From positions 3,612,496 through 3,676,495 of the forward strand of contig OZ244815.1 of NCBI GenBank assembly GCA_965220235.1: DNA of 64,000 nt, read 5' to 3'. The DNA is from Bin55 sp965220235 (GTDB lineage: Bacteria; Pseudomonadota; Gammaproteobacteria; Pseudomonadales; Azotimanducaceae). Every line of letters begins with the position of its first letter. Within the stretch, counting starts at the first letter, position 1. The notes beneath the pieces were generated by a model that searched no databases, was not told the origin of the DNA, and saw only the letters and a program-made list of their open reading frames with translations. Below, piece after piece: positions 1-8,074 of this stretch. A program made the position numbers and the translations under genes.

Positions 1-129
1 ACCTCGCTTACTTACCGAAGACGCAGCCTTCGTATCGTTCTGTGCTTCGATCGGCGTCGACATGACAGCGACGATCATCACAAATACACTCAGGCGGAGC
101 TTAGCGAGCCAGTTCGCATAAGCCGACAT
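1..129 (-). CDS. Partial exported protein at left edge (5' end only; possibly DUF2782 family)
   Basis: The reverse strand reads open for 43 codons from an ATG to the window edge. The peptide begins MSAYANWLAKLRLSVFVM and continues with a hydrophobic stretch to about residue 26, then a plausible cleavage after IEA, so it looks like a Sec signal peptide. The mature part begins with polar residues and is cut by the window. Its start codon lies only 15 bases from the polA start on the other strand. In Pseudomonas a small exported DUF2782 protein lies next to polA; assigning that family here is inference from position, since too little of the mature protein is visible. No good Shine-Dalgarno sequence is seen. 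Confidence 0.5.
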   Translation of the reverse strand, partial: MSAYANWLAKLRLSVFVMIVAVMSTPIEAQNDTKAASSVSKRG

Positions 130-144
130 AGGAACTAGCAACAC

Positions 145-2844
145 ATGAACCTAGTGGACCCTTTAATTCTAGTGGACGGCACGCAGTACGTATTCCGCGC
201 CTATAACGCGCTTCCGGAAATGCGTACGAGTCGAGGTTTTCCTACCCACGCAATACGCGGCGTCGTCATGATGCTCAGGAAGCTAGTCCGTGATAACCCT
301 ACTGGGACGGTGGTTGTCGTATTCGATGGTCCCGGAAAGACGTTTCGCGACGAGATGTACTCTGAATATAAGGCAAATCGTCCTCCGATCGAAGACGATT
401 TACTTGTGCAATTTGATCCCGTATACGAATTTGTCGATGCAATGGGGTTGCCCCGGCTTGAAGTTGCGGACGTAGAGGCAGACGACGTCATTGGAACGCT
501 CGCAACGCAAGCGACTGCGGCTAAGCGCGACACCTTAATTTCCAGCTCTGACAAAGATCTAGCTCAGCTAGTAACCGAACATGTGTATCTACAGGACACG
601 ATGAGTGACAACACGCTGGATCCGGATGGCGTGCAGGAGAAGTTTGAGGTCAATCCGGAGCAAATTGTTGACTATCTTGCGTTGATGGGAGACAAGGTCG
701 ACAACATCCCGGGCATCCCCGGCGTCGGGAAGAAGACTGCTGCGAAATGGCTCCAAGCCCACGGTGATTTGGAAACCATCATCGCGACTTCCGCTGACGT
801 AAAAGGAAAGGTTGGGGAGAAGCTACGTGCACATCTCGAGCAGCTGCCGTTAGCGCAGCAACTCGCAACGATCAAATGTGATGTCGATATGGAACACTCG
901 GTCGACACGCTCAAACATCAGCCTATGGACCTCACTCAGTTGCTCGAACTCTGCCAAAAGTACGAGTTCCGCCAGTTGCGAGACCAATTCAATGAAGATG
1001 CCGGTGTAACCGACCCAACTCCGGAACGTTCAGAACCTGAGAAGGAAGTCGAGGTACTGACAACTAACGAGCAGTTAGATGAGGTGGTTAACGAAATAAC
1101 AAAGGCTGGTACCTTTGCTGTTTTTGCCGTTACCTCAAGGCACACTACACTCGACCACACGGTACACGGACTAAGCCTATGTATCAACCGCGAACGTGTC
1201 TGCTATGTGCCATGTACATCGTCGTTGACCGAACCAACGCTGTCAGCTGAGGAAGCCTTAGCGAAACTCCAGTACATATTCGAAAACCCAGATTTGACGT
1301 TAGTTACCCATGACGTTAAGTCACTTCGACACACGCTTCGGAACTTCGGTGTCAACGTGCAATCTACCGTTCATGACATCATGCTGATGTCGTATGTCTT
1401 GAACAGCATTGGCCACGGCGAGCATCGTTTGAAAGGCATCGCAGGAACCGTTCTCGATCGCACGATCAAGGATTCCACTGATTTACTCGGATCCGGCGCG
1501 AAACGCATCAGTTTTGATGCGGCCGATCCGACGTCAGTACGTCAGTATGCCAGCGAACAGGTGATAACCATTGACGCGCTCTACAGAGAAATGTCGTCGA
1601 GGTTGGACGAAATCAAGACGCTACATTCAATCTATGAAGATGTCGAGATTCCGCTCGAACCGTTCCTTTGGGGTATGGAACACCACGGCACGCTCGTAGA
1701 TCCCGAAGTGTTAGAGTCACTGAGAACGGAACTCGAGACGCGAAAGGACTCATTGGTAGAGCGCGCTTTTGAGCTCGCTGGGCATGAATTCAATCTTGGT
1801 TCGCCTAAGCAGCTTGAAGTCGTACTGTACGACGAGCTGCTCTTACCAGCACCACGTGCTTCGAAAAGTGGTAGTCGATCGACCAAGGAGGAGGTACTCA
1901 GTGGGTTAATCGGAGAGCACGAACTGCCTCAAGTCATCCTCGATTATCGCGCAACAACGAAGCTGATTTCAACGTATATCGCAGGTCTATCACGAGAGAT
2001 CAACGCAGCAACAAAGCGTATCCATACCTCCTACTCTCAAGCCAATGCTTCGACCGGACGTCTTGCTTCGGTAAATCCGAATTTACAGAACATTCCAATT
2101 CGCACGACTGACGGACGACGGGTTCGCGAAGCATTCGTCGCACCTGATGGTCATCTTCTCCTCACGGCAGACTATTCACAGATCGAACTTCGGGTGATGG
2201 CTCATCTAACCGACGATCCGGGTCTCACCGAAGCGTTCATGGGTCGAGTTGATATTCATCAAGCGACAGCTGCGGAAGTTTTTGGTGTCGCGCTAGATGC
2301 TGTGAGTGAAGATCAACGACGCAGTGCAAAGGCTATTAACTTCGGTCTAATGTATGGCATGTCTGCATTTGGTCTCGCACGAAATCTAGAAATTCCGCAA
2401 TTCCGAGCAAAGGAATACATCGACACATACTTCAATCGCTATCCCAACGTTCAAGACTACGTACGAGCCACGAAAGAGAACGGCAAAGAAAACGGCTTCG
2501 TAGAAACGATTTATGGTCGACGAATCTATCTTCGCGACATTAACGCGCGTAACCCGATGGTTCGACAGGCCGCGGAGCGTCTCGCGATCAATGCCCCCGT
2601 GCAAGGGAGTGCCGCTGACATCATCAAGAAAGCAACGATCCGAGTTGGTGAGTGGCTACTTGAGTCAGAGCTCGATATTGAGATGATCCTGCAAGTTCAC
2701 GACGAGCTAGTTTTCGAAGTCGCAGAGACTGATATAGAAGAAGCAAAGGCACAGATACCCGAACTAATGCGCACAGCGGTCGAGCTAAAGGTACCGTTGG
2801 AAGTTGATCTTGGCGTGGCTCAAAACTGGTCCGCGGCTCATTGA
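145..2844 (+). CDS. polA: DNA polymerase I, with a degenerate 3'-5' exonuclease domain
   Basis: This 899-residue protein fills gaps and removes RNA primers in replication and repair. Residues 1–290 are the 5'-3' nuclease (EADD at 111–114, SSDKDLAQL, and the GDKVDNIPGIPGVGKKT helix-hairpin-helix near 182–198). The C-terminal part is a family A polymerase with motif A DYSQIELR, motif B RRSAKAINFGLMYG and motif C QVHDELVFE. The middle domain keeps its fold-level similarity, but all the acidic metal ligands are gone: the DTE of Exo I is FAV (327–329), the Exo II Asp is Leu394, and the Exo III Asp is Gln472. Proofreading is therefore predicted to be absent. Length is normal (E. coli 928). AGGA about 11 bases upstream serves the ATG. 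The next gene, engB, is convergent. Confidence 0.97.
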   Translation: MNLVDPLILVDGTQYVFRAYNALPEMRTSRGFPTHAIRGVVMMLRKLVRDNPTGTVVVVFDGPGKTFRDEMYSEYKANRPPIEDDLLVQFDPVYEFVDAMGLPRLEVADVEADDVIGTLATQATAAKRDTLISSSDKDLAQLVTEHVYLQDTMSDNTLDPDGVQEKFEVNPEQIVDYLALMGDKVDNIPGIPGVGKKTAAKWLQAHGDLETIIATSADVKGKVGEKLRAHLEQLPLAQQLATIKCDVDMEHSVDTLKHQPMDLTQLLELCQKYEFRQLRDQFNEDAGVTDPTPERSEPEKEVEVLTTNEQLDEVVNEITKAGTFAVFAVTSRHTTLDHTVHGLSLCINRERVCYVPCTSSLTEPTLSAEEALAKLQYIFENPDLTLVTHDVKSLRHTLRNFGVNVQSTVHDIMLMSYVLNSIGHGEHRLKGIAGTVLDRTIKDSTDLLGSGAKRISFDAADPTSVRQYASEQVITIDALYREMSSRLDEIKTLHSIYEDVEIPLEPFLWGMEHHGTLVDPEVLESLRTELETRKDSLVERAFELAGHEFNLGSPKQLEVVLYDELLLPAPRASKSGSRSTKEEVLSGLIGEHELPQVILDYRATTKLISTYIAGLSREINAATKRIHTSYSQANASTGRLASVNPNLQNIPIRTTDGRRVREAFVAPDGHLLLTADYSQIELRVMAHLTDDPGLTEAFMGRVDIHQATAAEVFGVALDAVSEDQRRSAKAINFGLMYGMSAFGLARNLEIPQFRAKEYIDTYFNRYPNVQDYVRATKENGKENGFVETIYGRRIYLRDINARNPMVRQAAERLAINAPVQGSAADIIKKATIRVGEWLLESELDIEMILQVHDELVFEVAETDIEEAKAQIPELMRTAVELKVPLEVDLGVAQNWSAAH

Positions 2845-2857
2845 TTGAGGCGATTCT

Positions 2858-2896
2858 GTTACGGGTTTCCGTTTAAGTACGCTCGATACCCGTAAC
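2858..2896 (+). terminator. Hairpin after polA
   Basis: GTTACGGGT (2858–2866) pairs perfectly with ACCCGTAAC (2888–2896) across a 21-base loop. It begins 13 bases after the polA stop. The T-tract after it is weak (TTGAATTTGATCTT), so it may slow or protect the transcript end rather than act as a classic intrinsic terminator. The rest of the polA–engB gap to 3115 holds no gene I recognise. Confidence 0.35.
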
Positions 2897-3115
2897 TTGA
2901 ATTTGATCTTCCGCCCAATTAGTACTCTCACTCAACGCGGAAAGTGTCATGGAGTTCACTGACACACTCATGGCAAATCATTACAGCAGGCAGTCGACAA
3001 CTAGCGATCAACCCATCGCAATGATTCCCGTATGGCCGAGCTCAGCATACCTAAATCAGCGCACGGAAAGATGCTCTCTTTGACAATCGCATGCAGTCGG
3101 CAGAACTCCAACCGT

Positions 3116-3706
3116 TCATACGAAGTCTCCCAACCAAACTGCGAGTTCGTCCGAACCTAATCCAGATGTTGCCGAAAACAGCTGAACGGTGATTAATTCA
3201 GACCCAGCAACATGACGTTTGGTCTCCGCAACAGTTCGCGCCTGAGCGTTCCTTTTCAGTTTGTCGGCTTTGTTCAGTAATACACGCACGCTCAGGACAC
3301 GATCACTCGCCCAATCAAGCATGCGCTGGTCGAACGGTTTCAGTGGGTGTCTCGCGTCCATCACTAAGACCAATCCCCGCAAATTTTCTCGTTGCTCTAG
3401 ATATTCATCAACGGCAGCGTTCCAACTCGCTCGTTCACTTCGGCTCGCTTTTGCATAGCCGTATCCGGGTAGGTCTACGATGCGGAACCCCCAAGATGTG
3501 GTAAACAAATTGATCAATCGTGTTCGACCAGGTGTTTTACTCACCCTCGCAAGCCGCTTGTTAGAGGCAACTCGATTCAATGTACTCGACTTGCCAGCAT
3601 TCGATCGTCCAACAAAAGCGACTTCGACAACATCATCTTGAGGACACTGCGAAAGTCGTGCAGCGCTACCGATAAATTCGGCTGATAACACAGGCAATTC
3701 GGTCAT
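3116..3706 (-). CDS. engB: Ribosome-biogenesis GTP-binding protein EngB (YsxC/YihA)
   Basis: A small TrmE-Era-class GTPase needed for large-subunit assembly. All G motifs are present: G1 GRSNAGKS, G2 in TPGRTRLIN, G3 DLPGYGYA, G4 NKAD and a C-terminal SATSG for G5. The reading frame can also begin at a GTG at 3736 (206 residues). I prefer the ATG at 3706 (196 residues), because it puts G1 at about residue 31, near the E. coli position, and leaves room for a promoter. Neither start has a clear ribosome binding site. It is convergent with polA and divergent from cytochrome c4, as in Pseudomonas. Confidence 0.95.
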   Translation of the reverse strand: MTELPVLSAEFIGSAARLSQCPQDDVVEVAFVGRSNAGKSSTLNRVASNKRLARVSKTPGRTRLINLFTTSWGFRIVDLPGYGYAKASRSERASWNAAVDEYLEQRENLRGLVLVMDARHPLKPFDQRMLDWASDRVLSVRVLLNKADKLKRNAQARTVAETKRHVAGSELITVQLFSATSGLGSDELAVWLGDFV

Positions 3707-3737
3707 TTCGAGTGAAGTGGGAGGCGAAACGGGCACT

Positions 3738-3743
3738 TATAAT
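3738..3743 (+). promoter_or_regulatory. Perfect -10 hexamer in the engB/cytochrome c4 divergent region
   Basis: TATAAT occurs 54 bases before the cytochrome c4 ATG. No good -35 is seen 16–18 bases upstream, so this is only a candidate. The reverse strand carries an overlapping TATAAG that could serve engB. Confidence 0.3.
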
Positions 3744-3797
3744 GTCGCGCGTTTTACCCCCTGAGATAGTTGGCGTAACGACGCTAACGGAGATTTT

Positions 3798-4445
3798 ATG
3801 GGTCGTTATTGCCAGGAAAAAGCCTTGATTTTTCGCATTTTCTGCATCCTTTCCATAAGCTGGATTGGATTCACACAGTCAATCCTAGGCGAAGAAACAG
3901 GAAACGCCGCGGCTGGAGAAGGCAAAGCGGTGGCTTGCGTTGCTTGCCACGGTAACGACGGCACATCGACCATCCCTGACTATCCTCACATTGCCGGTCA
4001 GAATGCGAAGTACTTAGAAATCCAGATGCGCCAGATGCGCGATGGCGAGCGGGACATCCCGTTGATGGCTGGTCAGCTAGACGCGATGAGCGATCAGGAC
4101 CTGAAGGACATCGCTGCGTACTATGCCTCGCAACCTGGGAAAATCGGACAAGCATCACCCGAAAACCTTGAGCTCGGTGAACGCATCTATCGTGGCGGTA
4201 TTCTTGAAAAGAACGTGGCCGCATGCACCGCATGTCATTCCCCGAACGGCAACGGGAACACGCTTGCTGGATTCCCCCGCATCTCTGGACAGCCCGTTGG
4301 GTACACAGTTACTCAACTCAAAAGCTATCGTGAAGACGAACGAACCAGCGATGAATATGTCAATGGAATGATGCGTGATATCGCTGCGCGTATGACCGAC
4401 AACGAAATCGAAGCTGTCGCAAACTACATTCAAGGGCTGTACTAG
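3798..4445 (+). CDS. Diheme cytochrome c4
   Basis: A periplasmic or membrane-attached electron carrier of the cytochrome c4 type, usually passing electrons to terminal oxidases. The 215-residue protein has a signal peptide (hydrophobic about 11–29) and two c-heme sites in two similar halves: CVACH at 47–51 and CTACH in the second half, with late Met residues as likely axial ligands. GGAG lies 7 bases before the ATG. It is followed by dsbA after 44 bases, the usual partner in this locus, and dsbA-type oxidation may support cytochrome maturation. Confidence 0.93.
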   Translation: MGRYCQEKALIFRIFCILSISWIGFTQSILGEETGNAAAGEGKAVACVACHGNDGTSTIPDYPHIAGQNAKYLEIQMRQMRDGERDIPLMAGQLDAMSDQDLKDIAAYYASQPGKIGQASPENLELGERIYRGGILEKNVAACTACHSPNGNGNTLAGFPRISGQPVGYTVTQLKSYREDERTSDEYVNGMMRDIAARMTDNEIEAVANYIQGLY

Positions 4446-4489
4446 ACACAAGCCCGTCCTGTGACAGCGTTTAGCGGCAGGAGCTTTAA

Positions 4490-5152
4490 ATGAAGATTCA
4501 GATCTTTCTCATTGGCGTCACCGCCATGTTCGCTACCTTCGCGCATACCCAAGTGGCGGAGTTTCGCGAGTACGAACACTATCGAGAGATTCCGACCCGA
4601 TTTGAGACATCGGACATCCATTCCGATACTGTGGTTGTCACTGAGATGTTCTCCTATTCCTGCTCCCACTGCTTCACCTTTGAACGTGACTTGAGTGAGT
4701 GGCTTCCCGAACAAGACGAAACGGTAAAGTTCGTGCGCGAACACGTGGTGTTCACCGGACCTGGTTTGAACCTCGCCAAGGCGTTCTACGCTGCTGAAGA
4801 GTTGGGTGTTACCGAGAAGATCCACGATTCAATGTTTATTGCAATTCACGTTAATGGATTGCGCATGAATCAGCTTGACTTGCTCGTCCGCTTATTCGAA
4901 GGGCGTGGCGAAACATCTGCAACCGATTTTCAAGCTGCGTTTAACAGCTTTAATGTGGAGAACCGCGTGCGCCGGAGCGACGCCCTTGTTCGTGGATGGC
5001 GGATTGATTCCACACCGACTATGGTCGTTGATGGACGCTACATAGTAGTTGGTACCCACATCCGTAGCAATCGGCAAGCCCTTGAGATCGTAGATTTCCT
5101 AGTGGCGAAAGTCTTAGAAGATCGCCGGTCGCAACGCAATACAGATTCTTAA
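4490..5152 (+). CDS. dsbA: Thiol:disulfide interchange protein DsbA-like
   Basis: A periplasmic thioredoxin-fold oxidoreductase that introduces disulfides. It has 220 residues, a signal peptide of about 20 residues ending near AHTQVA, the redox motif CSHC at residues 58–61 (E. coli DsbA has CPHC), and the cis-proline loop STPTM near the C-terminus. The Ser in the first dipeptide position would be expected to alter redox potential; this is inference. A strong AGGAG precedes the ATG. It sits directly after cytochrome c4, matching the conserved order. Confidence 0.93.
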   Translation: MKIQIFLIGVTAMFATFAHTQVAEFREYEHYREIPTRFETSDIHSDTVVVTEMFSYSCSHCFTFERDLSEWLPEQDETVKFVREHVVFTGPGLNLAKAFYAAEELGVTEKIHDSMFIAIHVNGLRMNQLDLLVRLFEGRGETSATDFQAAFNSFNVENRVRRSDALVRGWRIDSTPTMVVDGRYIVVGTHIRSNRQALEIVDFLVAKVLEDRRSQRNTDS

Positions 5153-5185
5153 TAACGCGACGCTGTCGTCGCTATTGATCGATTC

Positions 5186-6640
5186 ATGTATCTAGGAATC
5201 GATATCGGCACTTCGGCCGTTAAGACCGTCATCACGAGCGAACTCGGTGAGATCGTCGCTGAGACTTCGGCGTCGCTTTCAGTTTCAAGACCTCATCCAC
5301 TGATGAGTGAGCAACATCCTGACGCGTGGTGGGATGCGGTTAACGAAACGATCGATTCTCTCAAGTCGTACACACCAGCGGTACAAGGCATCGGACTATC
5401 GGGTCAAATGCACGGAGCCGTACTACTCGATCAAAGCCACAAGCCTTTACGTCCAGCGATCCTCTGGAACGATGGACGATCCGGCGAAGAATGTCGGGAG
5501 CTTGAAGCAACCGTCGATGTTCCGGAAGCTACCGGCAATCATGCAATGCCTGGCTTTACAGCGCCCAAGCTACTTTGGGTTCGTAAACACGAGAACGACA
5601 TTTTTAGGAACACCAAGACCATTCTCCTTCCCAAAGACTATGTTCGACTCCGGATGACGGGCCAACTAGCTACGGACATGTCCGATGCATCTGGAACACT
5701 GTGGTTGAACGTTGCGGAGCGGAGTTGGCATCCCGCCATGTTAGACGCATCTGGGATTACAACTGAGAACTTGCCCAGGCTGTACGAAGGTAACGATGTA
5801 ACCGGCGTTCTGTCGTCACAGATCGCCGCAACATGGGGAATGAATCGCGTTCCAGTCGTCGGTGGTGCTGGTGACCAGGCGGCAGGCGCGGTTGGCGCTG
5901 GAGCTGTGTCGCCTGGCATATGTACTCTCTCGCTTGGGACATCCGGGGTTATGTTCGCACCAGACTCTGGTTACAACCCGAATCCGGAAGGTGGTATTCA
6001 TACGTTCTGCCACGCGTTACCTGATGTATGGCACGAAATGGCGGTCATTCTCTCCGCTGCGGGTTCACTAACCTGGGTTACGCAACTAACTAATTCGGGG
6101 TCTGAAGCTTCGTTGATCGGCGAGATTGAGACACGGCTTCCGTCTTCAACTCGGGTCATCTTTTTGCCATACCTTTCCGGCGAGCGAACACCACACAACA
6201 ACCCTTTAGCGAAAGGTGTATTTAGTGGCCTAACGGCAGATACCACGCGTGCGGATCTTGGTTACGCAGTTTTAGAAGGTGTCGCATTCGCGTTCAAGGA
6301 TTGCTATACCGAGCTTTTGAAAGCTGGCGCTAACGTTGAACACATAAACGTCATCGGCGGTGGTTCGCATAGCCGCTTCTGGGGGCAACTAATCGCCGAT
6401 GTGTTGCAAAGACCCTTGACTTATCGCCAAGACGCCGCAGTCGGACCCGCCCTCGGTGCGGCGAGACTCGCTCAGCTTGCTGTTGAAAAGTCAACCGTAA
6501 CGGATGTTTGTACAGAGGCCCCGGTTGATTTCACGGTCAGTCCGACTCCAGGCGAGGCTAACGAACTTGATTCCAAGTATCTCGAATTCAAAGCCTTGTA
6601 CGATGACCTTAAACCTCATTTTGGTCGACAAGCTGGCTAA
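5186..6640 (+). CDS. xylB: Xylulokinase
   Basis: An FGGY-family sugar kinase phosphorylating D-xylulose to xylulose 5-phosphate, which enters the pentose phosphate pathway. The N-terminal MYLGIDIGTSAVKT is the phosphate-binding loop; GQMHGAVLLD, the central GGAGDQAAGAVGAG (with the catalytic Asp) and the C-terminal VIGGGSHSRFW are typical of XylB. At 484 residues it matches family length. It lies 33 bases after dsbA and about 90 bases before xylA in the same direction. No xylose transporter or XylR-type regulator is visible nearby. Confidence 0.93.
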   Translation: MYLGIDIGTSAVKTVITSELGEIVAETSASLSVSRPHPLMSEQHPDAWWDAVNETIDSLKSYTPAVQGIGLSGQMHGAVLLDQSHKPLRPAILWNDGRSGEECRELEATVDVPEATGNHAMPGFTAPKLLWVRKHENDIFRNTKTILLPKDYVRLRMTGQLATDMSDASGTLWLNVAERSWHPAMLDASGITTENLPRLYEGNDVTGVLSSQIAATWGMNRVPVVGGAGDQAAGAVGAGAVSPGICTLSLGTSGVMFAPDSGYNPNPEGGIHTFCHALPDVWHEMAVILSAAGSLTWVTQLTNSGSEASLIGEIETRLPSSTRVIFLPYLSGERTPHNNPLAKGVFSGLTADTTRADLGYAVLEGVAFAFKDCYTELLKAGANVEHINVIGGGSHSRFWGQLIADVLQRPLTYRQDAAVGPALGAARLAQLAVEKSTVTDVCTEAPVDFTVSPTPGEANELDSKYLEFKALYDDLKPHFGRQAG

Positions 6641-6729
6641 GTCGGCGACGTTCACCACGAATCTCCAAGTTAGTCAAGCGATAAGCTCTTCCCCTATCAT
6701 TCGTGCAAGTCCCACTCTGACCATCAACC

Positions 6730-8034
6730 ATGTCCTTCTTCCCTTCCGTCGAAAAGATCCAATACGAAGGACCCGATAGCACAAATCCACTCGCATTTCG
6801 TTATTACGACGCGAATCGGGACGTGCTTGGCAAGACGATGGCAGAACATCTACGGTTTGCAGTCTGTTACTGGCATTCCTTTGCCGCTCCTGGCGACGAT
6901 GTATTCGGGGACGGCACATGGGATCGACCCTGGAACGACGACCTCGGCGGCGCACGCGAAAAACTCGCGTGTGCATTCGAGTTCTTTGAGAAACTAGGAA
7001 ATCCGTACTACTGTTTTCATGATCGTGATGTAGCGCCTGAAGGTAGTACATACGCCGAAACCGAGCGAAATTTGAAAACGATCGGTGACGAACTCGCACA
7101 AGCGCAGGATCGAACAGGGATCAAGTTACTTTGGGGAACCGCGAACTTATTCGGACATCCGCGCTACGCTGCGGGTGCGGCTACCAACCCCAATCCTGAA
7201 GTATTCGCGTTCGCGGCGTCGCAGGTCATGCAAGCGCTGGACCTAACGCATGAACTTCAAGGCGAGAACTATGTGCTGTGGGGTGGGCGCGAAGGCTACG
7301 ACACGTTGCTGAATACGGATTTACGCCGGGAATCACAACAGCTGGGCCGATTCATGGCCATGGTCGCGGAACATAAAGCTAGGATTGGCTTTACGGGCAC
7401 GTTGCTCATCGAACCTAAGCCATGTGAACCGACGAAACACCAATACGATTATGACGGCGCGGCCTGTTATGCGTTCTTGCAAAAGTATGGTCTAGAAGAT
7501 CAGTTCAAACTCAATATCGAGTGCAACCATGCGACGCTAGCAGGTCACAGTTTTCACCATGAGATCGCATTTGCGATTGCACACGGCATTTTTGGCAGCG
7601 TAGACGCGAATCGCGGGGATCCACAAAACGGCTGGGATACCGACCAGTTTCCGAATTCTGCGACCGAATGGTCGTTAATACTCCATGAAATCCTCAAGGA
7701 CGGCGGATTCACGTCTGGCGGTCTCAATTTCGACGCCAAGTTACGTCGCCAGAGCGTGAATCGCGAAGATCTTTTCTACGGGCACATCGGCGGGATGGAT
7801 ACGATCAGTCACGGATTACTAAATGCCGCCGCACTGCTCGAAGACGGTATTCTGGTCAAAACTCTGAGCTCACGCTACAGCGGGTGGGACAGTAAACTAG
7901 GCCAAGATATCCTGACATCAAATTCAAGTCTAAAGGACTTGGCACAATTCGTGAGTAATCACGAGTCCCCTTTACCACCAAGCTCGGGTAACCAGGAACT
8001 CTTGGAAAATACCGTCGCTCGATTCATAAGCTAG
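6730..8034 (+). CDS. xylA: Xylose isomerase
   Basis: A metal-dependent TIM-barrel enzyme interconverting D-xylose and D-xylulose. The 434-residue protein is of the longer E. coli-like class and shows FHDRDVAPEG (catalytic His/Asp), LLIEPKPCEPTKHQYDYD (metal Glu and Lys) and NIECNHATLAGHSFHHE (metal and substrate ligands). It follows xylB, so the pair makes a complete isomerase–kinase route for xylose. The order xylB–xylA is inverted relative to E. coli xylAB. Confidence 0.95.
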   Translation: MSFFPSVEKIQYEGPDSTNPLAFRYYDANRDVLGKTMAEHLRFAVCYWHSFAAPGDDVFGDGTWDRPWNDDLGGAREKLACAFEFFEKLGNPYYCFHDRDVAPEGSTYAETERNLKTIGDELAQAQDRTGIKLLWGTANLFGHPRYAAGAATNPNPEVFAFAASQVMQALDLTHELQGENYVLWGGREGYDTLLNTDLRRESQQLGRFMAMVAEHKARIGFTGTLLIEPKPCEPTKHQYDYDGAACYAFLQKYGLEDQFKLNIECNHATLAGHSFHHEIAFAIAHGIFGSVDANRGDPQNGWDTDQFPNSATEWSLILHEILKDGGFTSGGLNFDAKLRRQSVNREDLFYGHIGGMDTISHGLLNAAALLEDGILVKTLSSRYSGWDSKLGQDILTSNSSLKDLAQFVSNHESPLPPSSGNQELLENTVARFIS

Positions 8035-8074
8035 CTGTCCGCAGCTCGCAAAAACCTTTTCTATTGGACCTGTG

